Assembly: GCF_049065735.1 (NCBI RefSeq)
Contig: NZ_JBAKHD010000008.1
Span: forward strand, 101,210 to 165,209
Direction of reading: 5' to 3'
Source of the DNA: Paramesorhizobium sp049065735
GTDB lineage: Bacteria > Pseudomonadota > Alphaproteobacteria > Rhizobiales > Rhizobiaceae
DNA length: 64,000 bases
Positions 17,818-26,951 of the stretch are shown piece by piece (the first letter of the stretch is position 1; every line of letters begins with the position of its first letter). The position numbers and the translations under genes are program-made. Below the pieces are notes generated by a model that ran no database searches, was not told the DNA's origin, and saw only the letters and a program-made list of their open reading frames with translations.

Positions 17818-19799
17818 CGGGCGCTCTCGCAAGGCTGCGTCTCGGCCCCGCTTCGGTTGTCATCACCCTTCTGCTGCTCTCCACGCCCTCCATATGGTCG
17901 CTGGTCGCGGCGGGGTTCAAGGACGATGCCAACGCCGCCTATGACACCAGCCGCATGGTGCTTCTCTATTCGACGCTGCCGCGATTGGCGGTGGCGTTCA
18001 TCGTCGGTGCCGCGACGTCCTTGTCCGGCGCCCTGTTCCAGCAGGTCCTGCGCAATCCGCTTGCTTCGCCGACCACGCTCGGCATCTCGGCGGGCGCCAA
18101 TCTGTCACTCGTCATTGCTCTGCTGTTCTTCCCCGGCCTGCTGGGGCTTGGACGCGATCTGGTGGCGCTGGCCGGCAGCGCCATCGCCGCGGCAATCGTG
18201 ATGAGCCTTGGCGCCCGCCGCGGCTTCTCCCCGTTTGTCCTCGTCCTGTCGGGTATGGTCGTCAGCCTTTGGTGCGGCTCGCTCGCGGCGATCCTGACGC
18301 TGCTCAACGACCGTTATCTCGCCAGCCTTTTCATCTGGGGCGCCGGGTCGCTCGCCCAGCAGAGCTGGGACATTACTCTGTCGCTGCTGTGGAAGACCGT
18401 TCTCCTTGCCGCCATTTGCGCGCTCATCGTGCGTCCGATGTCCCTACTGGAACTGGGCGAAAGCAATGCCTCGGCGCTTGGCGTCAGGCTGCGGCGGCTC
18501 CGGCTGGTGGCGATTTCCGTCGCCGTCACCCTTTCCGCCATCACGACGAGCGCCGTCGGCGTCATCGGTTTCATCGGCCTCCTCGCGCCCATCACCGCGC
18601 GCCTTGCCGGCGCGCGCCGCACCGGGGAATTTCTCGTCTGGTCCACGCTCATCGGCGGAGCGCTGCTGGTTCTGGCCGATGCGACGATTCAGGTGTTCGC
18701 CGGCGATCTCGGCGATTTTCTGCCGACCGGAGCGGTCACGGCGGTCTTCGGCTCACCGCTCCTGCTCCTGCTTCTGCCTCGCCTGAAAATCCGGCACAGG
18801 GCGCTCGAAGCAAGCCGCAGGATCAAGATGTCTTCGCTGCCGCGCCGGCGGCTATTCGTGATGATCTGCCTGGCGCTCGCCGGCATGATCCTGATCGGCC
18901 TCTTTGCCGGCAGGTCCCTCGATGGCGGCTGGAACTGGCTCGGCCCCCACCTCATGGACACGCTGTTGCCGCTGCGGGCGCCCAAGGTGCTGGCGGCGAT
19001 AGCCTCCGGCGCCATGCTCGCCGCCGCCGGTGTCATTCTCCAGAGAATGACCGGCAACGAGATGGCCAGCCCCGAGGTTCTCGGCATCAGCGCGGGCGCG
19101 ACCTTCGGCTTGATGGCCGCTGTCTTCCTCGTTGCCTCTCCAGGCATTCTCGGCCAGCTCGGCTTCGCCGCCATCGGCGCTCTCGGCGTCATGATGGTCA
19201 TCTTCGTCCTTGCCTTGCGGTCGGGGCTTGCGCCCGAGCGCGTGCTCCTTGCCGGGATCGCGCTCAGCGCCATGATGGATGCGGTGGTCGGCGTCCTTGC
19301 CTCCAGCGGCGACCCGCGCGCGCTGCTGCTCATGCGCTGGATGAGCGGCTCGACCTATAATGTCGGTGCCGGTTCGGCGCTGGCCGCCATGGCCGTGGCG
19401 TTGCCGCTGCTGGCGGGCGTACTTCTGGCACGCCGGTGGCTGGAGCTGCTGCCCCTGGGTACGACACCGGCGGCTGCCATCGGCGTCAGGATCACGCAGT
19501 CCCGTCTCATCCTGTTCGGCCTTGCGGGTCTCCTGAGCGCGGCCGCCACGGTCTGTGTCGGGCCGCTGAGTTTCATCGGCCTGATGGCGCCGCATCTGGC
19601 GCGGGAGGCCGGCCTCGTCAGGGCCCTGCCCCAGACCGCCGGCGCGGCGGCCATCGGCGCGGCGCTCATGGTGCTGGCCGATTGGCTGGGCCGCACCATC
19701 GCCTATCCCTATCAGGTGCCGGCCGGCCTGGTATCTGCGCTTGTCGGTGCACCGTTTCTCATCCTGATGATGAGAAATGGACGCGGGTGGCCAAGTTAA
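17814..19799 (+). CDS. fhuB: Fused iron-siderophore permease (FhuB-like)
   Basis: This 661-residue inner-membrane protein contains two tandem FecCD-type permease units. Unit 1 carries PRLAVAFIVGAATSLSGALFQQVLRNPLASPTTLGISAGA. Unit 2 repeats the pattern from about residue 390 (LRAPKVLAAIASGAMLAAAG, RMTGNEMASPEVLGISAGATFG). Both have the GFIGLLAP/SFIGLMAPH loop near the coupling helix. The length and internal duplication match FhuB (660 residues), the hydroxamate-siderophore permease. It overlaps the binding-protein stop by 4 bp, completing the importer. Confidence 0.9.
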   Translation: MTGALARLRLGPASVVITLLLLSTPSIWSLVAAGFKDDANAAYDTSRMVLLYSTLPRLAVAFIVGAATSLSGALFQQVLRNPLASPTTLGISAGANLSLVIALLFFPGLLGLGRDLVALAGSAIAAAIVMSLGARRGFSPFVLVLSGMVVSLWCGSLAAILTLLNDRYLASLFIWGAGSLAQQSWDITLSLLWKTVLLAAICALIVRPMSLLELGESNASALGVRLRRLRLVAISVAVTLSAITTSAVGVIGFIGLLAPITARLAGARRTGEFLVWSTLIGGALLVLADATIQVFAGDLGDFLPTGAVTAVFGSPLLLLLLPRLKIRHRALEASRRIKMSSLPRRRLFVMICLALAGMILIGLFAGRSLDGGWNWLGPHLMDTLLPLRAPKVLAAIASGAMLAAAGVILQRMTGNEMASPEVLGISAGATFGLMAAVFLVASPGILGQLGFAAIGALGVMMVIFVLALRSGLAPERVLLAGIALSAMMDAVVGVLASSGDPRALLLMRWMSGSTYNVGAGSALAAMAVALPLLAGVLLARRWLELLPLGTTPAAAIGVRITQSRLILFGLAGLLSAAATVCVGPLSFIGLMAPHLAREAGLVRALPQTAGAAAIGAALMVLADWLGRTIAYPYQVPAGLVSALVGAPFLILMMRNGRGWPS

Positions 19800-19895
19800 A
19801 GTCGAACCTAGTAATCATTGCGACGACGGCGGCTGGCATCTCGGCCACACCGTCGACGGCACCCAGGCCTGCGTCGTGTCATTATCGAGGCTGCC

Positions 19896-20646
19896 TCACC
19901 ATTTGTACCGGAGACCCGCCAGCACCGTACGTCCGTTTCCGTACTGGCAATAATAGTCGGAACTGCAGGAGGAATAATATTCCTCGTCGGTGAGGTTGGT
20001 CGCATTGAGCGTCGCCTCAAGCCCTTTCAGGCCTGGGTTCTTCGCTCCGAAATCGTAGCGGAGCGCGGCGTCGATGCGTGTAGCCATCAGCCTTCACCGT
20101 ATTGGCGTCGTTGCTGTAGCTGGATCCGACGAAACGAACGCCCCCGCCGATGCTCAATCCTTCCAGCGCGCCGGTATCGACAGTGTAGTTTGCCCAGAGC
20201 GAGCCTTAATAGCGCGGCACGGCCTGCGGCCGGTTGCCGATGATCGACACGATGCTGGATTCGAAGATCTCCGTATCAAGGAGGGAGAGCTTGGCGATCA
20301 GTTCCAGATTGCCGGTTAAATTGCCTCTTGCCTCAAATTCCACGCCGCGCGAATGGATCTCGCCCTGCTGCTCGTTGAAGCCGGTTGCCGCGTTGAAGTA
20401 GACGACATTCTGCTGGCGGATATCGAAAGCGGACAGTGTGAAGACGGTATCGAGCCCCGTCGGCTGATATTTGATACCCACCTCATATTGTTGGGCTTCC
20501 GTTGGCTGAAGCGGATTGCCATTGGCTCCGACGCTGGTCGAGGGCTCGAATGAGGTGAAGTAACTGACGTAAGGCGCTACGCCATTATCGAACAGATAGA
20601 GCAGCCCGGCGCGATAGCTCATCGGAGTGATCGATATCCAGTTCAA
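19896..20646 (-). pseudogene. Broken TonB-dependent receptor remnant
   Basis: Reverse-strand translation recovers the C-terminal part of a second siderophore receptor: SYRAGLLYLFDNGVAPYVS and PTEAQQYEVGIKYQPTGLDT upstream, then NLTDEEYYSSCSSDYYC and a terminal GLRYKW. Three lesions are visible. There is an in-frame TAA near 20211 (in RY*GSLWANYT). A frameshift lies near 20085, where the reading passes from NTVKADGYT to RIDAALRYDFG. The 5' end breaks at about 20640, where unrelated sequence begins. The plug and signal peptide are gone. It sits right after fhuB, so it was probably the receptor paired with that importer, or a duplicate. Confidence 0.82.
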
Positions 20647-20914
20647 GATATTCTCGGATTACGGGTCACACATCAAACGCTTTCCGGCCATCCGCACCTA
20701 TCACCGCAAGCACCAACCGCTCTGCCTCGTACCGTGGGGAAGGCACGATCCTTACTTCGACATCAACGAGATCATGGCCTTTCATCGAACGCTCGATGCG
20801 GTGGAAATCCACGTCTTCGAAAGCGCGCATCAGCTTCTGGAAACTCATCATAGAGAGTGCGCAGCTCTGATGAGCCGCTTTATGCTCGACGTGGAGGCCG
20901 GAGTTTTCCGGTAA
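20645..20914 (+). pseudogene. C-terminal fragment of an alpha/beta hydrolase
   Basis: The + strand encodes only the last part of an alpha/beta hydrolase: DYGSHIKRFPAIRTYHRKHQP, LVPWGRHDPYFD (loop with the catalytic acid) and FESAHQLLETHHRE (catalytic histidine). The nucleophile half is missing. The fragment starts at the same point where the receptor remnant ends, which marks a deletion or recombination junction. The boundary is estimated from where each homology stops. Confidence 0.7.
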
Positions 20915-21006
20915 ACTGCTGGATCGTAGCCTTAAAGATATGGCGTTGCGCTGCGGGTCGAGGCAGATTTATCCTGCCCGGCGCTGAACTTCGAAGGAAT
21001 GTTTTT

Positions 21007-21645
21007 GTGAGCATCGCGAGCGACGCCCGTTTCTGGGACAGATCATCACGGAAATATGCCAAGGGCGCGATAGCGGATCCGGCCGGTTATGCGCGAACGC
21101 TCGATCGGACGCGTGCCTTGCTGAAGCCGAACGACCGGGTGCTCGAACTGGGCTGCGGCACCGGGACAACGGCTCTGACGCTGGCTGGCGATGTACAAAG
21201 CTATCTTGCGACGGACTTTTCCGCCGAGATGATCGAAATCGCTAGGGAGAAGTACAGCGTTTCCGCCATCCCCGAACTGGCGTTTCAGACCGCAACGGCG
21301 GAGACCATCTCCCCAGAGGCCGGACCGTTCGACGCGGTCCTGGGCTTTAATTATCTTCACCTGGTCCGTGACCTGTCCAGCGCCTTGCGACATATTCATA
21401 CCCTACTCGTTCCAAGGGGCCTGTACATTTCGAAAACACCGTGCCTGGGAGACATGAACCCGCTCATCCGGATAGCCTTGCTGCCCGCAATGCGCGCGAT
21501 CGGCATGGCGCCTTACGCCGGTGTTTTCCGCGCAACGGAGCTTTGCGAGCTGATGCGTGCCGCAGGTTTCGACGTGCTTGCCATCGAAAACCATGCGACC
21601 AAAGGCAACGAGAACCGGCCTTATGTCGTGGCGCGCAAACGCTGA
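21007..21645 (+). CDS. Class I SAM-dependent methyltransferase
   Basis: This 212-residue protein has the SAM-binding glycine motif LELGCGTGTTALTLAG near residue 50, the acidic ribose-binding TDFSAEMIEIAREK, and AVLGFNYLHLV as motif IV. The start is taken as GTG at 21007 because GAAGGAA precedes it and the family N-terminus (ARFWDRSSRKYAKG) begins there; a longer frame from 20857 would run into hydrolase remnant sequence. The C-terminus (ATELCELMRAAGFDVLAIEN) follows the UbiE/type 11 pattern. The substrate is unknown. The neighbours are gene remnants and a sulfotransferase, so context gives no pathway. Confidence 0.82.
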   Translation: MSIASDARFWDRSSRKYAKGAIADPAGYARTLDRTRALLKPNDRVLELGCGTGTTALTLAGDVQSYLATDFSAEMIEIAREKYSVSAIPELAFQTATAETISPEAGPFDAVLGFNYLHLVRDLSSALRHIHTLLVPRGLYISKTPCLGDMNPLIRIALLPAMRAIGMAPYAGVFRATELCELMRAAGFDVLAIENHATKGNENRPYVVARKR

Positions 21646-21747
21646 CGGCGCGCAGTCACACCGTCGCGCGGTTCTCGATGCCTGTTACGCTCCGCTATTG
21701 CCGGGCAGGGAGCTATAATCATTGAAACGGCGCAATCTAGATCAGGT

Positions 21748-21909
21748 ATCGTTGCGCGCTTCGAGGAATGGTTGCGGCCAAGCCTTGCAGCCGGAACGCT
21801 GGCGCTCGTTCTGCGGGATTAGTGGCCGTCTTTTCCCCATTACTCCGGACGTCGCTTGGTGCCATCTCCCCTACGGGCATTTCTCGATTTCATAAAATCA
21901 GCGAAGTAA
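21748..21909 (+). pseudogene. C-terminal remnant of a LysR-family regulator
   Basis: One frame reads FEEWLRPSLAAGTLALVLRD, stop (TAG at 21820), WPSFPHYSGRRLVPSPLRAF, LDFIKSAK, stop. This is the familiar tail of LysR effector domains (arm ending WPSF..., then P.LRAF.DF). The expected tryptophan of that motif is the TAG. The N-terminal helix-turn-helix is absent. It is too short and interrupted to function. The remaining bases from 21646 to 22106 show no supportable gene. Confidence 0.65.
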
Positions 21910-22106
21910 ATGTAATAGCGATCCACTCTGCAGGACTCGGGAGCCAGACGATGACGGCTGCAGCGACACAGATGAAGGGAAAAGGTACATGAGTTATCGT
22001 TATACATTATCTTATCTAATATTCCTGATGGCCTGATATCGCCCCAATGAGCGATGTTTGGATAAAAGAAACTGATTCAGTGCTTAAGCGTCTCTGGGAG
22101 GGGAAC

Positions 22107-23165
22107 ATGTCCAACAACATCGCTTCGCAAGCGGAGCGGGAGAGCCCGATTATCGTGATTGGAACCGCGCGCAGCGGCACCAATTTGCTGGCCCGTATCC
22201 TGAATACGCACAGTCGCATTCGGGTATCGGGGCCAATTCACATCATGCAGACCCTCGCTCGGCTTCAGCCAACCTATGGCGATCTGTCCGATGACAAGCA
22301 GATGCGGGCGCTCATCCGGGATGCCCGGCTCTTGGCAGCAAATCACACGGTACCCTGGAAGAAAGTTCCCAGTACGGAGGATGTACTCGCCGCACTTCCG
22401 CAGCGTAGCGTCTTCGGGGTCATGGCTGCGCTCTGTGAACTGGATGCTCGGGCCGCCGGCAAGGTACGGTGGTGCGACAAGAGCCTCGGCATGATCGATC
22501 ATGTCGACGCGGTTCGATCCGTCTATCCCGGAGCGCGCTTCATATGGCTCGTGCGAGATCCTCGCGATGTCGCCGCTTCAGCCCGCGGGTCGGTGTTTCT
22601 GCCGTGCCATCCCGAGCGTACCGCAAGGCTTTGGCAACAACAGCAGGAGCGTGGCATGCAGCTTGCCGAAGCGCTGCCCGGCGCCGTACATTTGCTACGG
22701 TACGAGGACCTCGTTGGCGAGCCGGCCACGACGCTGGAACGGTTATGCGCGTTCCTGAGAGAACACTATGAACCTGGGATGCTCGATTACCACTCCCGCG
22801 ATCCGGAAGCGCAGCGATATGCTGAACTGTCGACGTCTTGGACGAATCTGGGCAAGCCGTTGCTCGCCAACAATACGCAGAAATACATGAACAAACTCAC
22901 TGCAGACGATGTCGCCGCAGTCGAGACGATTTGCGCGCCCGCTATGATGTATCTAGGCTATCCGGCGACGCAGCAGCCAGTATCCTCCGCCCAGCTTGCC
23001 AGCCCCGGCCATCGCGCGTCGGTGCTTGCTGCGAGCGCGATGATGCGCCTGAAGGTCGAAATTGTCTCAGCCCGAAATGACAAATCCCATTGGCCACGTT
23101 GGCGGCGTACCGTGCTCGATCATTGGATTACGCTGCGCCAACGTCTGCGCGGCACGCGCCACTGA
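22107..23165 (+). CDS. Sulfotransferase family protein
   Basis: This 352-residue protein belongs to the PAPS-dependent sulfotransferase superfamily. IIVIGTARSGTNLLARILNTH is the 5'-phosphosulfate loop (family form GxxRSGTxLL), and FIWLVRDPRDVAASARGS contains the 3'-phosphate-binding RDPRD...S motif. Start 22107 has a strong GGGAGGGGAA site; an in-frame ATG at 22047 has none. Bacterial members sulfate polysaccharides, glycolipids or nodulation-type signals. No partner gene (PAPS synthesis, polysaccharide genes) lies nearby, and it stands alone after a scarred segment, which hints at acquisition by transfer. Confidence 0.85.
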   Translation: MSNNIASQAERESPIIVIGTARSGTNLLARILNTHSRIRVSGPIHIMQTLARLQPTYGDLSDDKQMRALIRDARLLAANHTVPWKKVPSTEDVLAALPQRSVFGVMAALCELDARAAGKVRWCDKSLGMIDHVDAVRSVYPGARFIWLVRDPRDVAASARGSVFLPCHPERTARLWQQQQERGMQLAEALPGAVHLLRYEDLVGEPATTLERLCAFLREHYEPGMLDYHSRDPEAQRYAELSTSWTNLGKPLLANNTQKYMNKLTADDVAAVETICAPAMMYLGYPATQQPVSSAQLASPGHRASVLAASAMMRLKVEIVSARNDKSHWPRWRRTVLDHWITLRQRLRGTRH

Positions 23166-23323
23166 GCTTATCACAGCCCCGCCCAGCCGGGAGCGTTCCG
23201 GCTTTGATAGAAAGCGGTTCGAGTTCCAGCAATGCGGAGCTCCGACACGAGACGGTTGACCCTCGAAGGCCAGCGCCGAGGCCGCATGGTGTCGGTCATC
23301 GGAAGACCGCGTCGCCGCAGCGT

Positions 23324-24025
23324 TCAGGCCGCTTCCTTGCGGATATAATCCGGAAATTTTTCGCTGATTTGGTCGATGATCGAGAGCGTACCTGTGAGAT
23401 GTTTTCGCAAAGCCGCCGTGGCCTTCTCCGGGTCACCGGAGCGGATGCCGTCCACGATAGCCTGATGATCCTCCAACACCGTCTGCAACTTGCCTGGCAT
23501 AGGCAGATTGAGGCGCCGCAGTCGGTCGAGGTGGACGCTCTGGCGGCGGACATTGGCCCATAATTGCAGGATGTTCGTTCGCTCATAAAGCGTCCGGTGA
23601 AAATCCCGGTCGAGGCTGTCGTAGATATCGAAGGTTTCCGGCGAAGCGACCGCCTGCTGCTGCCGCAGGACTACGCTTAGCTTGGCGCCCGTCTCCTCCG
23701 GAGAGTCCAGCGTCAGGCGCCGTACTGCCTCTAATTCTATGGAAAGCCGCATGAACTGCGCCTGCCGCGCATGGTTTACGTCGATCTTCGCCACAACGGT
23801 TGCATATTGCGGATAGATATCGACCAGCCCCTCCTCCTGCAACCGCATCAGAGCATCGCGAACCGGGGTCTGGCTCACCCCGAATTCCAGTTGCAGCGAC
23901 GCGCGTGACAACACCGTACCCGGCACCAGATCAACTGTAAGAATCCTGTCCCGCAGGATTTCATGGATCTGCAAGGCGACCTGCCGCGACCGGTCGAGTT
24001 GGCTGTCCCTGATCATTCCGCTCAT
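23324..24025 (-). CDS. GntR-family regulator with FCD domain
   Basis: This 233-residue regulator has a winged helix (LSRASLQLEFGVSQTPVRDALMRLQEEGLVDIYPQYATVV, about residues 40-80) and a helical effector domain containing DRDFHRTLYER and the HQAIVDGIRSGD histidine. AGGAG lies just upstream of the ATG. It is divergent from a NitT/TauT-type importer, IlvD/Edd dehydratase and RraA-like operon, and the gap contains nested inverted repeats that could be its operator. An intermediate of that pathway is the likely effector. The 158 bp downstream to the sulfotransferase show no gene. Confidence 0.87.
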   Translation of the reverse strand: MSGMIRDSQLDRSRQVALQIHEILRDRILTVDLVPGTVLSRASLQLEFGVSQTPVRDALMRLQEEGLVDIYPQYATVVAKIDVNHARQAQFMRLSIELEAVRRLTLDSPEETGAKLSVVLRQQQAVASPETFDIYDSLDRDFHRTLYERTNILQLWANVRRQSVHLDRLRRLNLPMPGKLQTVLEDHQAIVDGIRSGDPEKATAALRKHLTGTLSIIDQISEKFPDYIRKEAA

Positions 24026-24051
24026 AAAGGCTCCTTTTCAAGTCAGACCTG

Positions 24052-24104
24052 TTAAAGCACAAAACGGGGATTGATGCACTGATGTTTTAGTGCTTTAATG
24101 CATC
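24052..24104. promoter_or_regulatory. Nested inverted repeats, candidate GntR operator
   Basis: TTAAAGCAC (24052-24060) pairs with GTGCTTTAA (24090-24098). Inside, GATGCA (24073-24078) pairs with TGCATC (24099-24104) and GCACT (24076-24080) with AGTGC (24089-24093). The overlapping symmetry in the divergent promoter region suggests one or two operator half-site pairs. Confidence 0.45.
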
Positions 24105-24169
24105 TAGTTCGCCTTGGGAGGAGCCTTGGGGCGGATGAGGACAGCAGTCCGACAATCAGGGAGGAACAC

Positions 24170-25174
24170 ATGCGACCACTTATCGGCGGCGCGATTGCGC
24201 TCGCCATGGCTTTAGGCCTTGCAAGCGCAGGCCATACCCAGGAGAAGACCACCCTTTCCATCACCCGCCAGCCGGGCATTCTCTATCTCGCCAGCCATGT
24301 GATGGAGACGCAGAAGCTGATCGAGAAACATGCCGCTGCCGACGGTGTCCCTGACCTCAAGGTCGAGTGGCGGACCTTCAGCGGCGGCGGGGCGCAGACC
24401 GACGCGCTGCTGGCCGGCAATGTCGATGTCGTCAACACGGGGACCGGCAATCTGCTACTGCTCTGGGACCGTACGCGAGGCAAGGTCAAGGGCATCATCA
24501 CCAGTTCGGCCCAGCCGGTGATCATGGTTTCCAACGACCCGCGCATCAAAACGCTTCAGGATATCGGTCCCGGCGACAAGATCGCGGTACCGACCGTCGG
24601 CGTCTCGACACAGGCCATCCTGCTGCAGATGGCGGCGGCGAAGATGTATGGGGATGGCGAGGTCAAGAAGTTCGACCCGAACACGGTTCAGCTCGGCCAT
24701 CCCGATGCGGTGGCGGCCATCGCCAATCCGCAGCATGAAGTGCGCAATCACTTCTCGGCGCCCCCTTTCCAATATGTCGAACTGAAACAGCAGGGCGTGC
24801 ACAAGGTGATCGACTCGCGTGAGATTCTTGGCGGCGCGCTGACGCAGGCGACTTTCTTTACCACCACCGACTTTGCCGATGCCAACCCGAAGCTGGTGAA
24901 GGCGCTGCGAACGGCGACCGAGGAGGCCATCGCCTTCATCAAGAAAGATCCGAAATCGGCGTTGGAAGCCTATAAGACCGTGTCGGGCGACAAGACCAGC
25001 CTCGATGACCTCATGGCCATGCTGAAAGAGCCGCATATGGACGAGTGGCGCACCGACCCGCAAGGCACGATGAAGTTCGCCGAGCACCTCCACAAGATCG
25101 GCACACTGAAGACGATGCCGAAGGCATGGACCGACTATTACTTGGCCGACTCCGCCTATCTCAACGGCAATTGA
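24170..25174 (+). CDS. NitT/TauT-type ABC substrate-binding protein
   Basis: This 334-residue periplasmic protein has a signal peptide (MRPLIGGAIALAMALGLASAGHTQ). Its mature body is of the SsuA/TauA/THI5-like kind (LKVEWRTFSGGGAQTDALLAGNVDVVNTG in segments, TFFTTTDFADANPKLVKALRTATEEAI). GGGAGGA precedes the ATG at 24170. It is the first gene of an importer whose last two operon genes are a sugar-acid-type dehydratase and an RraA-like protein, so the ligand may be an organic acid and not a sulfonate. That assignment rests on context only. Confidence 0.85.
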   Translation: MRPLIGGAIALAMALGLASAGHTQEKTTLSITRQPGILYLASHVMETQKLIEKHAAADGVPDLKVEWRTFSGGGAQTDALLAGNVDVVNTGTGNLLLLWDRTRGKVKGIITSSAQPVIMVSNDPRIKTLQDIGPGDKIAVPTVGVSTQAILLQMAAAKMYGDGEVKKFDPNTVQLGHPDAVAAIANPQHEVRNHFSAPPFQYVELKQQGVHKVIDSREILGGALTQATFFTTTDFADANPKLVKALRTATEEAIAFIKKDPKSALEAYKTVSGDKTSLDDLMAMLKEPHMDEWRTDPQGTMKFAEHLHKIGTLKTMPKAWTDYYLADSAYLNGN

Positions 25175-25225
25175 GTGGCGTGCAGCGGCGGCAACGCCGC
25201 TGCCTTATCTCAGGGAGTAAAAATC

Positions 25226-26038
25226 ATGTTGCAGGTCACGCCGGCGGCCATTGCCGGGTCAAATCCGCAAACCCGGCCGCTTCTTCAGGTCGACAGCGTC
25301 ACGCTACGCTACAAGACGCCCAATCTCCTGATCACCGCGACGGAAGGCGTCAGTTTCAGCGTCGATCAGTCGGACCGGTTCGTGCTGCTCGGTCCTTCCG
25401 GCTGCGGCAAGTCCACGCTGCTCAAGGCCATCGGCGGGTATATGAAGCCATCCGCAGGGAGCATCCATATCAATGGAAGACAGGTGAAACGCCCGGGTCC
25501 CGACCGGATGATGGTGTTTCAGGAATTCGACCAGCTGATGCCCTGGAAGACGGTGTTGGAAAACGTCATGTTTCCGCTGACCGTGGCGCGCAAGCTGGCA
25601 ACGAACGAAGCGGAAGCCATCGCGCGCGATTACATAGACAAGGTAAAACTCACCCGCGCCGTCGATAGCTACCCCCATACGCTCTCGGGCGGGATGAAGC
25701 AGCGCGTCGCCATCGCCCGCGGCATGGCGATGCAGCCCGACATCCTGTTGATGGACGAGCCCTTCGCCGCGCTTGACGCCCTCACCCGGCGCCAGATGCA
25801 GGACGAGCTTCTGCAGCTTTGGGAAGACACGAAGTTCACCGTCATCTTCGTCACCCACTCGATTGCCGAGGCGATCAAAATCTCGAACCGCATCCTCCTG
25901 CTCTCGCCCCATCCGGGCCGCGTGAAGGCGGAGGTGGTGGACGTGGACAAGGCCCGTCCGGACGACGGCAGCGCGGCAGCGCTGGAGCGCGACATCCACA
26001 ACATGCTGTTTTCGTCCGAGCCGGGGCACAGGGAGTAA
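25226..26038 (+). CDS. NitT/TauT-type ABC ATPase
   Basis: This 270-residue ATPase of the SsuB/TauB class has Walker A GPSGCGKST, Q-loop QEFDQLMPWKTVLENV, signature LSGGMKQRV and Walker B LLMDEPFAALDALTR. The start at 25226 follows CAGGGAG; the longer upstream frame lacks family similarity. It powers the importer formed with the binding protein before it and the permease after it (4-bp gap). Confidence 0.9.
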   Translation: MLQVTPAAIAGSNPQTRPLLQVDSVTLRYKTPNLLITATEGVSFSVDQSDRFVLLGPSGCGKSTLLKAIGGYMKPSAGSIHINGRQVKRPGPDRMMVFQEFDQLMPWKTVLENVMFPLTVARKLATNEAEAIARDYIDKVKLTRAVDSYPHTLSGGMKQRVAIARGMAMQPDILLMDEPFAALDALTRRQMQDELLQLWEDTKFTVIFVTHSIAEAIKISNRILLLSPHPGRVKAEVVDVDKARPDDGSAAALERDIHNMLFSSEPGHRE

Positions 26039-26042
26039 GGTA

Positions 26043-26912
26043 ATGAATTCTCCGCAGATCATCCTCGCCTCCGAGGCTGGAACGGGCCAGCCGCTCGACA
26101 ATGTAAGCGCGATCGAGCAGAAGCTCAGCCCATTCGAAACGGTCTGGGGCATCGGCGCGGTCCGCAAGACGGTTTTGATCGTCGTCCTGGCGATCGTCTG
26201 GCAGGTCTATGCGACCTATCTTGACAACCCGCTGCTGTTTCCGACCCTCAGCGACACACTGATCACGCTTTATGACCGCTTCGCCGACGGCACCCTACCG
26301 AGCCGCATCTGGACCACATTGCAGGTGCTGTGCATGGGCTATGCGACGGGAACGGTGCTGGCGGCGCTGCTGACCATTATCGCCATCAACACCCGGATCG
26401 GTACGGATTTCCTCGAGACGATGACGGCGATGTTCAATCCGCTGCCTGCGATCTCGCTCCTGCCGCTGGCGCTGATCTGGTTCGGCCTCGGCGCGTCCAG
26501 CCTCGTCTTTGTGCTGGTGCATTCGGTGCTCTGGGCGGTCGCGCTCAACACCCATTCCGGCTTTCTCGGGGTTTCACGAACGCTGCGCATGGTCGGCGCG
26601 AATTATGGGCTGACCGGTCTTTCCTACGTTCTCAAAATCCTCGTGCCGGCGGCGTTTCCTTCGATCCTTACGGGCCTCAAGATCGGCTGGGCCTTCGCCT
26701 GGCGCACGCTCATCGCCGCCGAACTCGTCTTCGGCGTATCCTCCGGACAGGGCGGGCTTGGCTGGTTCATCTTCGAGAACCGCAATCTGCTCGATATTCC
26801 GGCCGTGTTCGCCGGGCTTCTCACCGTCATCATCATAGGCCTGATCGTCGAGAACCTCGTGTTCCAGACGATCGAGCGCCATACGATCCAGAAATGGGGA
26901 ATGAAGGAATGA
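26043..26912 (+). CDS. NitT/TauT-type ABC permease
   Basis: This 289-residue membrane protein has about six spans and the BPD transport coupling loop (MVGANYGLTGLSYVLKILVPAAFPSILTGLKIGWAFAWRTL in segments around residues 180-220). The 40-residue cytoplasmic N-terminus is slightly longer than usual for SsuC-like permeases. It lies 39 bp upstream of the dehydratase gene in the same operon. Confidence 0.88.
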   Translation: MNSPQIILASEAGTGQPLDNVSAIEQKLSPFETVWGIGAVRKTVLIVVLAIVWQVYATYLDNPLLFPTLSDTLITLYDRFADGTLPSRIWTTLQVLCMGYATGTVLAALLTIIAINTRIGTDFLETMTAMFNPLPAISLLPLALIWFGLGASSLVFVLVHSVLWAVALNTHSGFLGVSRTLRMVGANYGLTGLSYVLKILVPAAFPSILTGLKIGWAFAWRTLIAAELVFGVSSGQGGLGWFIFENRNLLDIPAVFAGLLTVIIIGLIVENLVFQTIERHTIQKWGMKE

Positions 26913-26951
26913 GCCGTTCCCATTCCCGTCGCAAATTATAAGGCAAGGATC

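Noticed and set aside
21768..21992. 74-residue + strand frame after the methyltransferase
   Set aside because: It overlaps, in another frame, the better explained LysR tail. It has no family features.
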